Origin: Pseudomonas sp. MPC6 | GTDB lineage: Bacteria; Pseudomonadota; Gammaproteobacteria; Pseudomonadales; Pseudomonadaceae | Length of the DNA stretch: 64,000 nucleotides | Direction of reading: 5' to 3' | Assembly (NCBI RefSeq): GCF_006094435.1 | Contig: NZ_CP034783.1 | Location: 1,701,001-1,765,000, forward strand | Notes under the pieces: model-generated | Database searches by the model: none | Told to the model about the DNA's origin: nothing | Seen by the model: only the letters and a program-made list of their open reading frames with translations | Part shown: positions 44,801-56,317 of the stretch, piece after piece | How the letters are laid out: every line of letters begins with the position of its first letter | How positions within the stretch are numbered: position 1 is the first letter of the stretch | Made by a program: the position numbers and the translations under genes

Positions 44801-47800
44801 CCCCTGTCGCCAACCGGATCCGTCCGGAAAGCGAAGGGCTGATCGGTGCGTTCCTCAACACCCAGGTGCTGCGTTGCCAGCTCGACGGCCAGATGTCCGT
44901 CGGCGAGTTGTTCGAGCAGGTTCGCCACAGGGTGATCGAGGGCCAGTCCCATCAGGACCTGCCGTTTGACCATCTGGTGGAGGCCTTGCAACCACCGCGC
45001 AGCGCCGCGTACAACCCGCTGTTCCAGGTGATGTGCAACGTGCAACGCTGGGAGTTCCAGCAGAGCCGTACCCTGGCCGGCATGACCGTCGAGTACCTGG
45101 CCAACGATGCCCGGGCGACCAAGTTCGACCTCAACCTGGAAGTCACCGACCTCGATCACCGCCTGGGTTGCTGCCTGACCTACAGCACCGACCTGTTCGA
45201 CGAACCGCGCATTGCGCGCATGGCCGGGCATTGGCGCAATCTGCTGGAAGCGCTGCTGGCCGATCCGCAACAGCGCCTCAGTGAGTTGCCGTTGCTGGAC
45301 GCGAGCGAACAGCAACACCTGCTCGACAGCCTCGGCGTCGAACCGGGCGAGCATCGCCTGGATCAGTGCATCCATCATCTGTTCAGCGAGCAGGCGCTGG
45401 TGCGCAAGGATGCGCCGGCACTGACCTTTGCCGGTAAAACCCTGAGCTACGCCGAACTCGACAGCCGCGCCAATCGCCTGGCCTGGATGCTCCGTGAACG
45501 CGGGGTGGGCCCGCAGGTCCGGGTGGGCCTGGCACTTGAGCGTTCGCTGGAAATGGTCATCGGCTTGCTGGCGATCCTCAAGGCGGGCGGCGCCTACGTG
45601 CCGCTGGACCCGGAATACCCGCTGGATCGCCTGCACTACATGATCGAAGACAGCGGCATCGGTTTGTTGCTCAGCGATGCGGCGATGTTCGATGCGCTCG
45701 GTGAGTTGCCGTCCACTGTCGCTCGCTGGTGCCTGGAAGAGGACGCCGCCGAGCTGGCCGATTACCCGGCTACCGAGCTGCCGTTTATCAGCCTGCCGCA
45801 ACATCAGGCCTACTTGATCTATACCTCCGGCTCCACCGGCAAACCCAAAGGGGTGGTGGTGTCCCACGGCGAAATCGCCATGCACTGTCGCGCCGTGATC
45901 GAACGTTTCGGCATGCGCCCCGACGATTGCGAGCTGCATTTCTATTCGATCAACTTTGACGCGGCCACCGAGCGTTTGCTGGTGCCGCTGTTGAGCGGTG
46001 CTCAGGTCGTCCTGCGTGCTCAAGGCCAGTGGGATGCGGAAGAAATCTGCGGCCTGATCCGCCGTCACCACATCAACATCCTCGGCTTCACCCCAAGCTA
46101 CGGCAGCCAGTTGGCCCAATGGCTGGCGACCCGGAACGAGACGCTACCGGTGCGCATGTGCATCACCGGCGGCGAAGCCCTGACCGGCGAACACCTGCAG
46201 CGAATCCGCGCGGCGTTCAAGCCGAGCCTGTTCTTCAACGCCTACGGCCCGACCGAAACCGTGGTCATGCCGCTGGCCAGCCTGGCGCCGGAACAGTTGG
46301 CAGAGGGCCTGGGCAGCGTACCGATCGGCAGTGTGATCGGCGCTCGCGTGGCCTACATCCTCGACGCCGATCTGGCGTTGGTGCCGCAAGGCGCGACGGG
46401 CGAGTTGTATGTCGGCGGCGCCGGTCTGGCGCAGGGTTATCACCAGCGTCCGGGCATGACCGCCGAGCGTTTTGTCGCCGATCCGTTCGCCGCCCATGGT
46501 GGGCGTCTGTACCGCACCGGCGACCTGGTGCGTCAGCGCGCCGATGGCCTGGTGGAGTACCTGGGGCGGATTGACCATCAAGTGAAAATTCGCGGCTTCC
46601 GCATCGAGCTGGGCGAAATCGAAACCCGACTGCTGGAACACGCAGCGGTCCGTGAAGCGGTGGTGTTGGCGTTCGACGCGCCGAGCGGCAAGCAACTGGT
46701 CGGCTACGTTGTCACCGAGTTCGCCGAGCAGCACGAAAGGCAACAAGCCGAACTGCGCGAATCCCTCAAGGCGCACCTCAAAGCGCAACTGCCGGATTAC
46801 ATGGTGCCCGCGCACCTGACCTTGCTGGCTCAATGGCCGCTGACCGCCAACGGCAAACTCGACCGCCGCGCACTGCCGGCACCGGATCCGGAACAGAACC
46901 GCCAACAGTACGTGGCACCGGGCAACGCGCTTGAACTGACCCTGGCCGACATCTGGTGCGAAGTGCTGAACGTCGGGCAGGTGGGGCTCAACGACAACTT
47001 CTTCGAACTGGGCGGCGACTCGATTCTGTCGATCCAGGTGGTCAGCCGCGCGCGGCAACAGGGCATTCACTTCAGCCCGCGTGACTTGTTCCAGCACCAG
47101 ACCGTGCAGACCCTGGCGGCCGTGGCGACCCATGCCGAACAGCTCAGCGCCGAACAAGGCCTGATCACCGGTGAGTCGCAGCTGACGCCGATCCAGCACT
47201 GGTTCTTCGACACTGAAATCCCCCAGCGTCAGCACTGGAACCAGGCGTTGCTGCTGGAACCCGCTGTGGCGCTGGAACCCCATCGCCTCGAAGCGGCGCT
47301 GCTGGCAGTGATCGAACAGCACGACGCCTTGCGTTTACGGTTCTCTGAAAAGGCAGGCCAATGGCAGGCCGGGCACCAGGCGATTTCCGACGCGCCGGTG
47401 CTGTGGCAAGTGCGCGTTGCGTCCATGGACAAATGCGCGGCACTCTTCGCCGATGCCCAGCGCAGCCTCGACCTTGCGCAAGGGCCGCTGATGCGCGCGC
47501 TGCTGGTCGATGGTCCCGAGGCGCAACAGCGGCTGTTCATCGCCATTCACCACTTGGTGGTGGACGGGGTTTCGTGGCGGGTGTTGCTGGACGATCTGCA
47601 AACGGTGTATCGCCAACTGGATGCTCGACAGTCCGTCAAACTGCCGGCAAAAACCAGTGCATTCAAGGATTGGGCGGCACGTTTGCAAGCGTATGCCGGC
47701 AGTGAATCCCTGCGCGAGGAATTGAGCTGGTGGCAGTCGCAACTGGCCGGAAACCGTGCTGAATTGCCGTGCGACCGACCGGCGGGTGGCCGGCAGAATC

Positions 47801-50800
47801 GTCATGCGCAAACCGTCAGCGTACGCCTCGATGTCGAGCGCACTCGGCAACTGCTGCAACAGGCACCGAGCGCCTATCGCACCCAGGTCAACGACTTGCT
47901 GCTGACTGCATTGGCCCGCGTGCTGTGCCGCTGGAGTGGTCACGAATCGGCGCTGATTCAACTCGAAGGCCACGGCCGCGAGATCCTGTTCGACGAGATC
48001 GACCTGACCCGCACCGTTGGCTGGTTCACCAGCGCTTATCCATTGCGCCTGCTGCCAATGGAAGAGCAGGGCGCCTCGATCAAGGCGATCAAGGAACAAC
48101 TGCGCGCGGTGCCACACAAAGGCCTGGGTTACGGCGTATTGCGCTACCTGGCCGATGAACCCTGCCGCCAGGCCATGGCTGCACTGCCGGTGGCGCCTGT
48201 CACCTTCAACTACCTTGGCCAGTTCGACCAGAGTTTCGGCGACGCTGCACTGTTCCGTCCGCTGGATGAACCGCTCGGTGCCGCGCACGACCCGAAAGCG
48301 CCGCTGCCCAACGAGCTGAGCATCGACAGTCAGGTGTACGGCGGTGAGCTGCTGCTGCGCTGGACCTTCAGCGGCGAACGTCATGATCCGCAGACCATCG
48401 GTGCGCTGGCGGATGCCTACCTCGGTGAATTGCAGAGCCTGATCGAGCATTGCCTGCAGGACGACGCGGGCGGCCTGACGCCGTCGGATTTCCCGCTGGC
48501 CAGGCTGACCCAGCCGCAACTCGATGCGCTGCCGGTGCCGGCTGCGGTCATTGAAGACGTCTACCCGCTGACGCCGATGCAGGAAGGCATGTTGCTGCAC
48601 ACCCTGCTGGAGCCGGGCACCGGCCTCTACTACATGCAGGATCGCTACCGCATCAATAGCGAGCTCGACCCGCAGCGTTTTGCCCAGGCCTGGCAAGCGG
48701 TGATCGCCCGTCATGAAGCCTTGCGTGCGTCGTTCTGCTGGAACGTCGGCGAAGACATGCTGCAAGTGATCCACAAGCCGGGCAGCACGCCGATCGAGTA
48801 CCTGGACTGGAGCGCTATCGCCGAGGCCGAGCAAGAGCCGAGGTTGCAGGCGCTGCTCAAAAGCGAGCGCGAGGCCGGTTTCGATCTGCTCAACCAGGCA
48901 CCGTTCCACCTGCGTCTGATCCGGGTGGGCGCGGCGCGCTACTGGTTCCTGATGAGCAACCACCACATCCTGATCGATGCCTGGTGCCGTTCGCTGCTGA
49001 TGAACGACTTCTTCGACATCTACAGCGCCCTTGGCGAAGGCCGGCAAGCGCAGCTGGCGGTGCCGCCGCGTTATCGCGATTACATCGGCTGGCTGCAACG
49101 CCAGAGCCTGGCCGAGGCTCGGCAGTGGTGGAAGCACAACCTGCAAGGCTTCGAACGCACCACGCCGATCCCGAGTGACCGGCCGTTCCTGCGCGAACAT
49201 GCCGGTGACAGCGGCGGCATGCTCGTCGGCGACCGCTACACCCGGCTCGATGCCCGTGACGGTGCGCGACTGCGCGAACTGGCCCAGGCGCATCAACTGA
49301 CCATCAACACCTTTGCCCAGGCGGCGTGGGCCCTGGTATTGCGGCGCTTGAGCGGTGATCGCGACGTGCTGTTCGGCGTCACGGTGGCCGGGCGTCCGGT
49401 GGACATGCCCGAGATGCAGCGCACGGTCGGGCTGTTTATCAACAGCATCGCGCTGCGGGTGCCGATGCCGCAAGACGACCAGCGTTGCAGCGTGCGCCAG
49501 TGGCTGAGCGGCTTGCTCGACAGCAACATGCAGTTGCGCGAGTACGAGTACCTGCCGCTGGTGAACATTCAGGAACACAGCGAGCTGCCCAAGGGCCAGC
49601 CGTTGTTCGACAGCCTGTTCGTGTTCGAAAACGCCCCGGTGGAAGTCTCGGTGCTGGACCGTGCGCAAAGCCTCAATGCCACGTCGGATTCGGGCCGTAC
49701 CCACACCAATTTCCCGCTGACCGCGGTGTGCTATCCGGGCGACGACCTGGGCTTGCACCTGTCTTACGACCAGCGTTACTTCGACGAGTCGACCATCGAG
49801 CGCATGCTCGGCGAGTTCAAGCGTTTGCTGTTGGCGCTGGTCGAAGGCTTCCATGGCGACATGGCTGATCTGCCGCTGTTGGGTGCCGAGGAACAGGACT
49901 TCCTGCTCCATGGCTGCAACCAGAGCGAGCACGATTACCCGCTGGAGCAGAGTTACGTCGAGTTGTTCGAAGCGCAGGTGGCCCGGCATCCACAACGGAT
50001 TGCCGCCAGTTGCCTGGATCGGCAGCACAGTTACCTTGAACTGAACCACCGCAGCAATCGCCTCGGCCATGCGCTGCTTGCCGCCGGTGTCGGGCCGGAT
50101 CAGCCGGTGGCGTTGCTGGCCGAACGCAACCTCGAGCTGCTGGGCATGATCATCGGCAGCTTCAAGGCAGGCGCCGGTTACCTGCCGCTGGATCCGGGAC
50201 TGCCAAGCCAGCGTTTGAGCCGGATCATCGACTTGAGCCGTACCCCGTTGCTGGTCTGCACTGAGGCCTGCCGCGAGCAGGCGCTGGCATTGCTGGATGA
50301 GTTCGGTTGTGCCGATCGACCTCGATTGCTGGTCTGGGAAGACGTTCAGGCGAGCGCTGCGTCGATTGCCAATCCGGGCGTCTGCAGCGGGCCGGACAAC
50401 CTTGCCTACGTGATCTACACCTCCGGCTCCACCGGACTGCCGAAGGGGGTGATGGTCGAGCAGCGCGGCATGCTGAATAACCAATTGAGCAAGGTGCCGT
50501 ATCTGAACCTGAGCGATGCCGATGTGATCGCACAAACCGCTTCGCAAAGCTTCGACATTTCGGTCTGGCAGTTCCTTGCCGCACCGTTGTTCGGGGCGCG
50601 GGTGGACATCGTGCCAAACACCATCGCCCATGACCCGCAAGGTTTGCTGGCCCATGTCCAGAGCCAGGGCATCACCGTGCTGGAAAGCGTGCCGTCGCTG
50701 ATCCAGGGCATGCTCGCCCAGGAACGCATGAGCCTCGACGGTCTGCGCTGGATGCTGCCGACGGGTGAAGCGATGCCACCGGAACTGGCGCACCAATGGC

Positions 50801-51795
50801 TGCTGCGCTACCCGGACATCGGATTGGTGAATGCCTATGGCCCGGCGGAGTGCTCGGATGACGTGGCCTTCTTCCGTGTGGACCTGGCGTCGACGCGCGG
50901 CAGTTACTTGCCGATCGGTACGCCAACCGACAACAACCGTTTGTACCTGCTCGATGGCGCGCTGGAATTGGTGCCCTTGGGTGCGGTGGGCGAATTGTGC
51001 GTAGCGGGCACCGGGGTGGGTCGCGGTTATGTCGGCGACCCGTTGCGCACCGCGCAGGTGTTTGTGCCGAACCCGTTTGGTGCGCCGGGCGATCGCCTGT
51101 ATCGCACCGGTGACCTGGCCCGGCGTCGCAGTGATGGCGTGCTGGAGTACGTCGGGCGCATCGACCATCAAGTGAAGATTCGCGGTTACCGCATCGAACT
51201 GGGTGAAATCGAAGCCCGTCTGCATGAGCAACCGCAAGTCCGTGAAGCGGCGGTCGGCGTGCAGGAAGGGGTGAACGGCAAGCATCTGGTGGGCTACCTG
51301 GTAGCGGCTGACTCGGCGCTGGATCCGAGCGAAAACCTGGAGCGCATCAAGCAACGCCTGCGCGCCGAGCTGCCGGAATACATGGTGCCGCTGCACTGGT
51401 TGTGGCTCGAGCGGATGCCGCTCAACGCCAACGGCAAACTAGACCGCAAGGCCCTGCCGGCGCTGGAGATCGGTCAGTTGCAGAGCCAGGACTACCAGGC
51501 ACCGCGTAACGAGTTGGAGCAGACGTTGGCGGGTATCTGGGCCGAAGTCCTGAAAGTCGAGAAGGTCGGCATTCGCGACAACTTCTTCGAACTGGGTGGG
51601 CATTCGCTGCTGGCGACGCAGATTGCTTCGCGGGTGCAGAAAACTTTGCAACGCGATGTGCCGCTGCGGGCGATGTTCGAGTGCAGCACGGTGGAGGAAT
51701 TGGCCGAGCACATCGATGGGTTGGCAGCGAGTGACATCACCGAGGAGAAGGTGGATCGCCTCAATGATCTGATGGCGGAACTGGAAGGGTTGTAG
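38812..51795 (+). CDS. pvdL: Pyoverdine chromophore NRPS PvdL
   Basis: The 4327-aa synthetase starts pyoverdine assembly in the cytoplasm. Domain order and approximate residues: acyl-CoA ligase (20-570, core [10 protein letters not shown] near 170), carrier (Ser 611), C (680-1090, HHIIADG near 802), A1 (1125-1600, [11 protein letters not shown] near 1270), carrier (Ser 1666), C (1720-2140, HHIVTEG near 1857), A2 (2185-2680), carrier (LGGDS, Ser 2737), epimerase (2780-3220, HHLVVDG near 2912), C (3245-3660, HHILIDAW near 3384), A3 (3710-4200), carrier (Ser 4265). There is no thioesterase. By comparison with P. aeruginosa, the order should be a fatty acid, Glu, D-Tyr and Dab. The epimerase follows A2, as expected for D-Tyr. 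No frameshift is seen. Confidence 0.96.
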   Translation: MTDAFELPSTLVQALQRRAALTPDRVALRFLAETEDQAVVLSYRELDQRARVIAGALQAEADVGDRAVLLFPSGPDYVAAFFGCLYAGVIAVPAYPPESTRRHHQERLLSIISDAEPRLLLTSAGLRDSLLHIEGAPPLLCVDTLDSALAERWVEPDLQDAHIAFLQYTSGSTALPKGVQVSHGNLVANELLIRHGFGIDLNPDDVIVSWLPLYHDMGLIGGLLQPIFSGVPCILMSPAYFLGRPLRWLEAISEYGGTISGGPDFAYRLCSERVSESALAHLDLSGWRVAYSGSEPIRLDTLERFAEKFDVCGFTPDSFMASYGLAEATLFVAGSPRSQGIGNLRVDDRALAQNRVEPGEGGAIMSCGLGQPDHAILIVDPSALNELADNTVGEVWACGPSIAHGYWRNPEASAKTFVPHNGRTWLRTGDLGFMRNGELFITGRLKDLLIVRGHNLYPQDIEQTIEREVEVVRKGRVAAFAVNIEGQEGIGIAAEISRSVQKILAPEALIKAIRQAVAEAYQEAPGVVVLLNPGALPKTSSGKLQRSACRDRLADGSLDSYALFPAEASEREAQTESGSELQALIGQIWCEQLQIKQVNADDHFFLLGGNSIAATQVVARLREELGLELNLRLLFEAPTLGAFTAAVVKQQQDAGPAQGSITPLSRSEAMVQSLAQNRLWITWQLDPQSSAYNIPGALRLRGELDQDALRASFQHLIERHESLRTRFFERDGVALQQVDSAAEFNLQLIDISALPAAEREARALQIREHQARTRFDLEKGPLLCVTLVRLDDEDHQLLVTLHHIIADGWSLNVLIDEFSRLYAGASQGQPATLAALPTHYADYGSWQRQWLAQGEGERQLAYWKTQLGGEQPTLSLATDHPRSAQYRYSAARHSIKLGATLSDAIRQTAQAHQSTSFMLLLAAFQSLLHRYSGQRDIRIGVPNANRPRLETQGLIGFFINTQVLRAEVDPRQPFVALLAQTRQAALGAQAHQDLPFEQLLEAFPQAREQGLFQVMFNHQQRDLGALKRLPGLLAEELPWHSREAKFDLQLHSEEDRNGRLSLSFDYASELFDAATIKRLAEHFSNLLRAVCAQPDTAIADLQLLAPSELHQQTAWSAAPCTPASQWLPQLLHEQARLTPERIALMWDGGQLDFAELHGQANRLAHYLRDKGVGPDVCVAIAVERSPQLLIGLLAIIKAGGAYVPLDPDYPAERLAYMLNDSGAELLLTQTGLLERLPAADGVSAIAMDALHLDGWPSHPPGLHVHGDNLAYVIYTSGSTGQPKGVGNTHAALAERLQWMQDTYRLNDTDVLMQKAPVSFDVSVWECFWPLITGSRLLLAGPGEHRDPQRIAQLVQTYGVTTLHFVPPLLALFIDEPLSAGCTSLRRVFSGGEALPAELRNRVLAHLPAVQLHNRYGPTETAINVTHWPCTAADGERSPIGRPLGNVVCRVLDADLNPVPAGVPGELCISGIGLARGYLGRPGLTAERFVVDPLGEPGARLYRTGDRARWTADGVIDYLGRLDQQVKLRGFRVEPEEIQARLLAQDGVAQAVVVVRETVAGAQLIGYYTTTDCSEDIDAQTARLKTALAAELPEYMVPAQLMRLDEMPLSPSGKLDRRALPESQWQASEHVAPVTALEQQIAGIWREVLGLAQIGLRDDFFALGGHSLLATQIISRTRQACDVELPLRALFEHSELGAFAEQVQLIQASGNTNKQPPIETVDRSQPVPLSYSQQRMWFLWQLEPDSPAYNVGGMARLRGVLDVGRFEAALQALIMRHETLRTTFPSVDGVARQQVHADTGLRMDCKDFSALDADSREQRVQQLADSEAHTPFDLETGPLLRACLVKTAEQEHYLVLTLHHIVTEGWAMDIFARELSALYDAFVEDRESPLAPLPVQYLDYSVWQRQWLESGERQRQLDYWTAQLGREHPLLELPADRPRPPVQSHQGELYRFDLSDELAARVRAFNAHHGLTLFMTMTAALAVLLYRYSGQNDLRIGAPVANRIRPESEGLIGAFLNTQVLRCQLDGQMSVGELFEQVRHRVIEGQSHQDLPFDHLVEALQPPRSAAYNPLFQVMCNVQRWEFQQSRTLAGMTVEYLANDARATKFDLNLEVTDLDHRLGCCLTYSTDLFDEPRIARMAGHWRNLLEALLADPQQRLSELPLLDASEQQHLLDSLGVEPGEHRLDQCIHHLFSEQALVRKDAPALTFAGKTLSYAELDSRANRLAWMLRERGVGPQVRVGLALERSLEMVIGLLAILKAGGAYVPLDPEYPLDRLHYMIEDSGIGLLLSDAAMFDALGELPSTVARWCLEEDAAELADYPATELPFISLPQHQAYLIYTSGSTGKPKGVVVSHGEIAMHCRAVIERFGMRPDDCELHFYSINFDAATERLLVPLLSGAQVVLRAQGQWDAEEICGLIRRHHINILGFTPSYGSQLAQWLATRNETLPVRMCITGGEALTGEHLQRIRAAFKPSLFFNAYGPTETVVMPLASLAPEQLAEGLGSVPIGSVIGARVAYILDADLALVPQGATGELYVGGAGLAQGYHQRPGMTAERFVADPFAAHGGRLYRTGDLVRQRADGLVEYLGRIDHQVKIRGFRIELGEIETRLLEHAAVREAVVLAFDAPSGKQLVGYVVTEFAEQHERQQAELRESLKAHLKAQLPDYMVPAHLTLLAQWPLTANGKLDRRALPAPDPEQNRQQYVAPGNALELTLADIWCEVLNVGQVGLNDNFFELGGDSILSIQVVSRARQQGIHFSPRDLFQHQTVQTLAAVATHAEQLSAEQGLITGESQLTPIQHWFFDTEIPQRQHWNQALLLEPAVALEPHRLEAALLAVIEQHDALRLRFSEKAGQWQAGHQAISDAPVLWQVRVASMDKCAALFADAQRSLDLAQGPLMRALLVDGPEAQQRLFIAIHHLVVDGVSWRVLLDDLQTVYRQLDARQSVKLPAKTSAFKDWAARLQAYAGSESLREELSWWQSQLAGNRAELPCDRPAGGRQNRHAQTVSVRLDVERTRQLLQQAPSAYRTQVNDLLLTALARVLCRWSGHESALIQLEGHGREILFDEIDLTRTVGWFTSAYPLRLLPMEEQGASIKAIKEQLRAVPHKGLGYGVLRYLADEPCRQAMAALPVAPVTFNYLGQFDQSFGDAALFRPLDEPLGAAHDPKAPLPNELSIDSQVYGGELLLRWTFSGERHDPQTIGALADAYLGELQSLIEHCLQDDAGGLTPSDFPLARLTQPQLDALPVPAAVIEDVYPLTPMQEGMLLHTLLEPGTGLYYMQDRYRINSELDPQRFAQAWQAVIARHEALRASFCWNVGEDMLQVIHKPGSTPIEYLDWSAIAEAEQEPRLQALLKSEREAGFDLLNQAPFHLRLIRVGAARYWFLMSNHHILIDAWCRSLLMNDFFDIYSALGEGRQAQLAVPPRYRDYIGWLQRQSLAEARQWWKHNLQGFERTTPIPSDRPFLREHAGDSGGMLVGDRYTRLDARDGARLRELAQAHQLTINTFAQAAWALVLRRLSGDRDVLFGVTVAGRPVDMPEMQRTVGLFINSIALRVPMPQDDQRCSVRQWLSGLLDSNMQLREYEYLPLVNIQEHSELPKGQPLFDSLFVFENAPVEVSVLDRAQSLNATSDSGRTHTNFPLTAVCYPGDDLGLHLSYDQRYFDESTIERMLGEFKRLLLALVEGFHGDMADLPLLGAEEQDFLLHGCNQSEHDYPLEQSYVELFEAQVARHPQRIAASCLDRQHSYLELNHRSNRLGHALLAAGVGPDQPVALLAERNLELLGMIIGSFKAGAGYLPLDPGLPSQRLSRIIDLSRTPLLVCTEACREQALALLDEFGCADRPRLLVWEDVQASAASIANPGVCSGPDNLAYVIYTSGSTGLPKGVMVEQRGMLNNQLSKVPYLNLSDADVIAQTASQSFDISVWQFLAAPLFGARVDIVPNTIAHDPQGLLAHVQSQGITVLESVPSLIQGMLAQERMSLDGLRWMLPTGEAMPPELAHQWLLRYPDIGLVNAYGPAECSDDVAFFRVDLASTRGSYLPIGTPTDNNRLYLLDGALELVPLGAVGELCVAGTGVGRGYVGDPLRTAQVFVPNPFGAPGDRLYRTGDLARRRSDGVLEYVGRIDHQVKIRGYRIELGEIEARLHEQPQVREAAVGVQEGVNGKHLVGYLVAADSALDPSENLERIKQRLRAELPEYMVPLHWLWLERMPLNANGKLDRKALPALEIGQLQSQDYQAPRNELEQTLAGIWAEVLKVEKVGIRDNFFELGGHSLLATQIASRVQKTLQRDVPLRAMFECSTVEELAEHIDGLAASDITEEKVDRLNDLMAELEGL

Positions 51796-51814
51796 TTCTC
51801 CCGCGTCTGTAATG

Positions 51815-51914
51815 CCCCCTTCGCGGGCAAGCCCGCTCCCACAGGTATCGATAGTCTGCGCAATATATGTGTACGCCATCGCCCCTTGTGGGAGCGGGCT
51901 TGCTCGCGAAGGGG
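51815..51914. repeat. REP doublet after pvdL
   Basis: CCCTTCGCGGGCAAGCCCGC and GGGCTTGCTCGCGAAGGGG are inverted copies just beyond the pvdL stop. They may help stabilise the 3' end of the long pvdL mRNA. Confidence 0.9.
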
Positions 51915-51926
51915 CCGGCACATTTT

Positions 51927-51938
51927 GCGAATATTCGC
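51927..51938. promoter_or_regulatory. Palindrome upstream of the hydrolase gene
   Basis: GCGAATATTCGC is a perfect 12-bp palindrome, followed 3 bases later by TTGACT. It may be an operator of the downstream gene; the regulator is unknown. Confidence 0.35.
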
Positions 51939-52015
51939 GCGTTGACTGCTGTTTCCGGCCAGCTCACGCTGCCTCGGCTCTTTCAGTGAACCGCACTTCA
52001 CCAAGGAATCAGTCA

Positions 52016-52840
52016 ATGCCCTTCGTCACAATAGATGGACAACCGCTTCACTACATCGATCAAGGCACTGGCCCGGCAGTGCTGCTGGCCGGCAGCTATC
52101 TGTGGGACCAGGCCATGTGGGCGCCGCAGATTGCCGCCCTGTCGCCACACTACCGGGTGATCGCCCCGGACCTGTGGGGCCATGGCCAGTCCGGGCCGAT
52201 ACCGCAAACAACCACTTCACTGGATGACATCGCTCGTCAGGGCCTGGCCCTGCTCGATCATCTGGACATCGAGCGCGTCACGCTGGTGGGGCTTTCGGTG
52301 GGTGGCATGTGGGGCGCGCGCCTGGCCTTGTCGGCGCCCGGGCGAATCAACGGCCTGGTGCTGATGGACAGCTATCTCGGTAACGAGCCGGATCCGACCC
52401 GTGAATATTATTTCTCATTGTTGAAGCAGATCGAAGAGACCGGCGTGATCACGCCACAGCTGCTGGATATCATTGTGCCGATCTTCTTCCATCCCGATAT
52501 CGACCGGGAGTCGACGCTTTATCAGGATTTCCGTGCGTCGTTGGCGGCGCTGCCGTCGGAGCGTCTGCGCCAAAGCATCGTGCCGATGGGGCGGATCACG
52601 TTTGGCCGGGATGACCTGCTGCCGCGCCTGGGCGAGCTGGACGCTGAGACCACGCTGCTGATGTGTGGGGACCAGGATCAACCGCGGCCGCCGGCGGAAA
52701 CCCGGGAAATGGCCGAGTTGATCGGATGCCCTTACGTGCTGGTGCCGGAGGCGGGGCATATCTCCAATCTGGAGAATCCGCAGTTCGTCACAGATGAACT
52801 GCTGACGTTTTTGGCCCAGAGCAATTCAGCGGAGCATTGA
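52016..52840 (+). CDS. Alpha/beta hydrolase
   Basis: The 274-aa protein has the hydrolase fold: oxyanion region DQGTGPAVLLAGSYLWD, nucleophile elbow GLSVGGMWGARLAL with Ser at about residue 96, a late acid in LMCGDQDQPRPP and the His in PEAGHISNLENPQ. Nothing identifies the substrate. ATG at 52016 starts just after AAGGA; the long upstream frame is mostly REP sequence. It follows pvdL on the same strand but has no PvdS box and is separated by a REP doublet. Confidence 0.85.
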   Translation: MPFVTIDGQPLHYIDQGTGPAVLLAGSYLWDQAMWAPQIAALSPHYRVIAPDLWGHGQSGPIPQTTTSLDDIARQGLALLDHLDIERVTLVGLSVGGMWGARLALSAPGRINGLVLMDSYLGNEPDPTREYYFSLLKQIEETGVITPQLLDIIVPIFFHPDIDRESTLYQDFRASLAALPSERLRQSIVPMGRITFGRDDLLPRLGELDAETTLLMCGDQDQPRPPAETREMAELIGCPYVLVPEAGHISNLENPQFVTDELLTFLAQSNSAEH

Positions 52841-52856
52841 AAAAAAATCGCAGCCC

Positions 52857-52957
52857 CCTGTAGGAGCGAGCTTGCTCGCGAAAAACGCAAGGACAACGCA
52901 TGCATCCTGAAAGAACGCGTTATCGTTGACGACCATCGCGAGCAAGCTCGCTCCTAC
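52857..52957. repeat. REP doublet between hydrolase and dsbG
   Basis: Inverted REP copies flank about 60 bp. The right copy overlaps the 3' end of dsbG and supplies its TAG stop codon. Confidence 0.92.
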
Positions 52958-53724
52958 TTGGGCCCGAGAATCTTCACCAATTTGTCCGGCGACGGCGCAC
53001 CTTGCTGCTGTTGCAGCTCACCCTTGTCATCCATATAGAAAATCGCCGGGGTCGCAGACAACTCCAGCTCTTCCATCATCTGCATGTTCGCTGCAAGTTT
53101 CGCCTGAATCGCCGGCGGCACTTCTTTCAAGGCCTTGAGCGAGCTGCCCTTGCCGGCACCTTCATGATCCTGCAAGGCTTTCTGCGGGTCCTTGGCAGCC
53201 AGCAGCGCCGCCGATTTGCCCGGGCTGTCTTCACGGATGATGCCGACCATGATGTGGCGCAGCTGCACCTTGCCGGCCTTCACCCACGGCCGGGCCTGTT
53301 CCCAGAACATATTGCAGTAAGGGCAGTTCGGGTCGCTGAACATATAGACGACCCGCGGTGCGTCTTTATTGCCGTCAGCGATCCAGTTGCTGGTTTCCAG
53401 TTTGGCCCAGACTTCTTTCGCCATCGGTGCATAAACCAGCTTCTGCAATGGCTCGCTGCTCAGGTCATTGCCCTGGGCGTCATACAGATTGCCCAGCAGA
53501 ACATGCTTGCCATCCGGCGTCAGGTACAGTGCCATGCCCCGGTTCTGGTACTGCGCCGCATAGCCGCGCAAACCGTCGGGAGCATCGAATTGGCCGACGA
53601 TTTTCGCACCTTTGGCTTCGATCTTCTTGATCGCTTCGGGCAGTTCTTCGGCAGCCTGCACCGACGGCAGGTGCAGCAGGGTGGCACCCAGGGTCAGCAT
53701 TAACAGGTGGCGGAGGCGGGGCAT
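52954..53724 (-). CDS. dsbG: Thiol:disulfide interchange protein DsbG
   Basis: The 256-aa periplasmic protein has a signal peptide (MLTLGATLLHLPSVQA), a dimerisation domain (about 25-115) and a thioredoxin domain with CPYC in FSDPNCPYCNMFWEQ. The cis-proline is in ELSATPAIFY. DsbG keeps single cysteines of secreted proteins reduced and isomerises disulfides. It overlaps the TlpA-like gene by 25 nt. The last codons run into a REP element, which provides the stop. Confidence 0.92.
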   Translation of the reverse strand: MPRLRHLLMLTLGATLLHLPSVQAAEELPEAIKKIEAKGAKIVGQFDAPDGLRGYAAQYQNRGMALYLTPDGKHVLLGNLYDAQGNDLSSEPLQKLVYAPMAKEVWAKLETSNWIADGNKDAPRVVYMFSDPNCPYCNMFWEQARPWVKAGKVQLRHIMVGIIREDSPGKSAALLAAKDPQKALQDHEGAGKGSSLKALKEVPPAIQAKLAANMQMMEELELSATPAIFYMDDKGELQQQQGAPSPDKLVKILGPK

Positions 53725-54566
53725 GGCAGTTTCCTTGAAGAAGTGGCGGGTGTGGCAGGATTAGAGGTGTCGAAGCTTTCCAGGGCGCGGGCCAGGCTGG
53801 CATCCGACAGTTCTCCCAGGTGGCTGCCCAGCAAGCGACCTTCGGGGCTATAGAACAGCGTAGTCGGCAATGCCATGGAGCCGACGGCCTGGCCCAATCG
53901 GCCGCCGCCATCGAACAGGACGTTGGACAGGCTCAGGCCCTGGGTTTCCAGATAGGTGCTGACGCTTTGCATGCTTTCGGCCTGGTTGACGAACAGGAAG
54001 GTCAGGTCCGGGCGTTGTTGCTGGGCGTTTTCCAGCACCGGCATTTCCCGGCGACAGGGCGGGCACCAGGTGGCCCAGAGATTGATGACCAGCGGGCCGC
54101 CCTTGTAGTCGGCCAGTTGCACGGTTTCCCCCGCGGCATTGCGCAGGGTGATGTCCGGCAGGCGTGTGCCTTGCTCGTAAATCGTCAGGGAGTACGTCGC
54201 CAGCAGCCAGAACGCCAGACCGCCGGCCACGCCAAATCCCAGGGGGCGGCGCAAGCCGGGGCGACGCCAGCCTCGGTACAAGGCAGCGAGCAGCAGCACG
54301 ATCACCCCCGGCCAGGCCAGGAAACCGCCGTCACGCAGGTCGATCATCTGCCACGGATCGTCCCGATAATGGGTCCAGTAACGGGCGACAAACCCCACCC
54401 GCGCCGCCAGCATGCCCAGCAGGAACAGACTGAACAGCGCCGACTCGGGATTCTCGCCCCCGCGCTTGGCCACCCGCCAGCCGACAAAAGTCGCCAGCGC
54501 CAAGGCGCTGATCAACAGCAGGTGGTTCAGCGCAATGGCAAAGGTGCCGAGGGTAAAAGTCAGCAT
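53700..54566 (-). CDS. dsbE: TlpA/DsbE-family thiol-disulfide reductase with membrane domain
   Basis: The 288-aa protein has four or five membrane helices in residues 1-140 (LLLISALALATFVGWRV, LFSLFLLGMLAARVGFVA, GVIVLLLAALYRG). A periplasmic thioredoxin domain follows, with WATWCPPCRREMPVL and the cis-proline in MALPTTLFY. It is predicted to take electrons from DsbD and pass them to DsbG or other partners. ATG at 54566 overlaps the dsbD stop by one base. Confidence 0.87.
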   Translation of the reverse strand: MLTFTLGTFAIALNHLLLISALALATFVGWRVAKRGGENPESALFSLFLLGMLAARVGFVARYWTHYRDDPWQMIDLRDGGFLAWPGVIVLLLAALYRGWRRPGLRRPLGFGVAGGLAFWLLATYSLTIYEQGTRLPDITLRNAAGETVQLADYKGGPLVINLWATWCPPCRREMPVLENAQQQRPDLTFLFVNQAESMQSVSTYLETQGLSLSNVLFDGGGRLGQAVGSMALPTTLFYSPEGRLLGSHLGELSDASLARALESFDTSNPATPATSSRKLPCPASATC

Positions 54567-56302
54567 TAATGCGCGTCTCGGGTGGTGGTCCAACGTTGCA
54601 GGAAGGTGTCGGCATTGACCTCGCCGGTGATGCGCTGGCTGCGGCGTTCGAGGCCGTCGGCGCCGATCCACAGCAGGCTCGGTGGCCCCGGCACTTTATA
54701 CCGCGTGAGCAATTCGCGGCTGGCGGCATTGTCGGCGGTGACGTCCAGCCGTAGCAAACGCACGTCGCTCAAGGCTTGCAGCACATGGGCTTTGCCGAAC
54801 ACCTGTTTTTCCATGACCTTGCACGACACACACCAGTCGGCGTAGTAGTCCAGCAGCACCCATTGGCCTTGAGCCTGCGCCGCATCGAGCTCCCGTTGCA
54901 GGGCGGCGGGGTCCTTGACTGTGGTGAAGGCGTCGTGACCGACAGGGCTCGCGACGCTGCCCGGGTTGGTCGCGCTATAGACCTGCAACGGCTTGTAAAT
55001 ATCATCACTGCCGCCCGCGGCACCGATCATCAACAGACTGCCCCACAAGCCCAGCAACAGCGAACTGGCGCCGAACAGGTGAGCGACGCGCCCGAACCCA
55101 TCCGACTGTTTCCAGGCGCTGTAGGCGGCGATCAACAACAAAGCACCCCACAGCCCGACCCACAGGGATTCGGCCAGCACCGGACGCAGCATCAGCAGCG
55201 CAGTGGCGAGGAACAGGAAACCGAACACGCCTTTGAGCAGGTTCATCCACGCGCCGGGTTTCGGTAGAAAGCGATTGCCGACCGTCACCAGCAACAGCAG
55301 CGGGATGCCGATGCCGATGCCCATGGCGAACAGAATCAGCCCGCCATGCAGCGCATTGCCGCTTTGCGCGATGTAGAGCAGGGCGCCGGCCAGCGGAGCG
55401 GTCATGCAGGGGCCCACCAGCAAACCGGAGACGGCCCCCAGGACACCCGCGCCGATGAGGCTGCCGCCGCGCTGGTTGCGAGAGACATTTTCCAGGCGAT
55501 CGCGCACGGCTACCGGCAATTGCAACTCGAAGAAGCCGAACATCGGCAACGCCAGCAGCACAAACACCGCGGCGAAAGTGCCCAGCAACCAGGGGTTCTG
55601 CAGCAATGCCTGCAGATTTGCGCCAAGCAGCGCCGCCAGCACACCCATCGCCGCATACACCAGCGCCATGCAGATCACATAGCTGCTGGCCAAGGCGAAT
55701 CCGCGTCGGGGCGTGGCACCACTGCCGACAATCAAACCGGCGAGGATCGGCAGCATGGGGAGCGTGCAAGGGGTGAAAGCCAACAGCAGTCCCAGACCGA
55801 AGAACACCAGCAGGCTCCAGCCCAGTGCCCGCTGTTGCAGGCCGCTGGCCAAGGCTTGATCGGGTGCTTCGTCAACGGCCGATGTGGCAGCGCTTCCACC
55901 CAGATCCACCACCTGGGTTTGCGGCGGATAACACAGGCCGGCATCGGCACAGCCCTGGAAACCCACCTTGATCTGGCCCGTGGCCCCCGCTGGAATCTTC
56001 AGCTCCAGGCCCTGGCGATAGACCTGCTGCTCGCCGAAAAACTCATCGCTGTGCGACTCGCCCTCGGGCAACGCAGGTTTGAACTCCGGGGATAATCCGT
56101 CGAATTTCAGGCGCTGTTGATAGAGGTAGTAATTGTCGGCGATCTGCCAATAAAGCTGGGTTTCACCGCTTTCGAGACGTTCAGAGGTGAAAACGAACGC
56201 TTTGCCGACGGGAAGAAAGTCCGGTTTGGTCGCGAACGGATCAGTCCCTGCCTGGGCCAGGCCCGAGATCAAGAGAGCAAAAAATACAAACAGTCGAAGC
56301 AT
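54566..56302 (-). CDS. dsbD: Thiol:disulfide interchange protein DsbD
   Basis: The 578-aa reductase moves electrons from cytoplasmic thioredoxin to the periplasm. A signal peptide (FVFFALLISGLAQA) is followed by an N-terminal domain with CADAGLCYPP, an eight-helix membrane core with FTPCTLPMLPIL and VGPCMTAPLAG cysteines, and a C-terminal thioredoxin domain with YADWCVSCKVMEKQVF. It is first in the dsbD-dsbE-dsbG operon, divergent from dsbRS. Confidence 0.94.
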   Translation of the reverse strand: MLRLFVFFALLISGLAQAGTDPFATKPDFLPVGKAFVFTSERLESGETQLYWQIADNYYLYQQRLKFDGLSPEFKPALPEGESHSDEFFGEQQVYRQGLELKIPAGATGQIKVGFQGCADAGLCYPPQTQVVDLGGSAATSAVDEAPDQALASGLQQRALGWSLLVFFGLGLLLAFTPCTLPMLPILAGLIVGSGATPRRGFALASSYVICMALVYAAMGVLAALLGANLQALLQNPWLLGTFAAVFVLLALPMFGFFELQLPVAVRDRLENVSRNQRGGSLIGAGVLGAVSGLLVGPCMTAPLAGALLYIAQSGNALHGGLILFAMGIGIGIPLLLLVTVGNRFLPKPGAWMNLLKGVFGFLFLATALLMLRPVLAESLWVGLWGALLLIAAYSAWKQSDGFGRVAHLFGASSLLLGLWGSLLMIGAAGGSDDIYKPLQVYSATNPGSVASPVGHDAFTTVKDPAALQRELDAAQAQGQWVLLDYYADWCVSCKVMEKQVFGKAHVLQALSDVRLLRLDVTADNAASRELLTRYKVPGPPSLLWIGADGLERRSQRITGEVNADTFLQRWTTTRDAH

Positions 56303-56317
56303 GGGTAGGCCTTGTCC

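Noticed and set aside
47335..51396. 1353-codon open frame on the minus strand inside pvdL
   Set aside because: It is antisense to the highly conserved NRPS A, C and E domains, and its translation has no domain pattern; GC-rich codon bias explains the openness.
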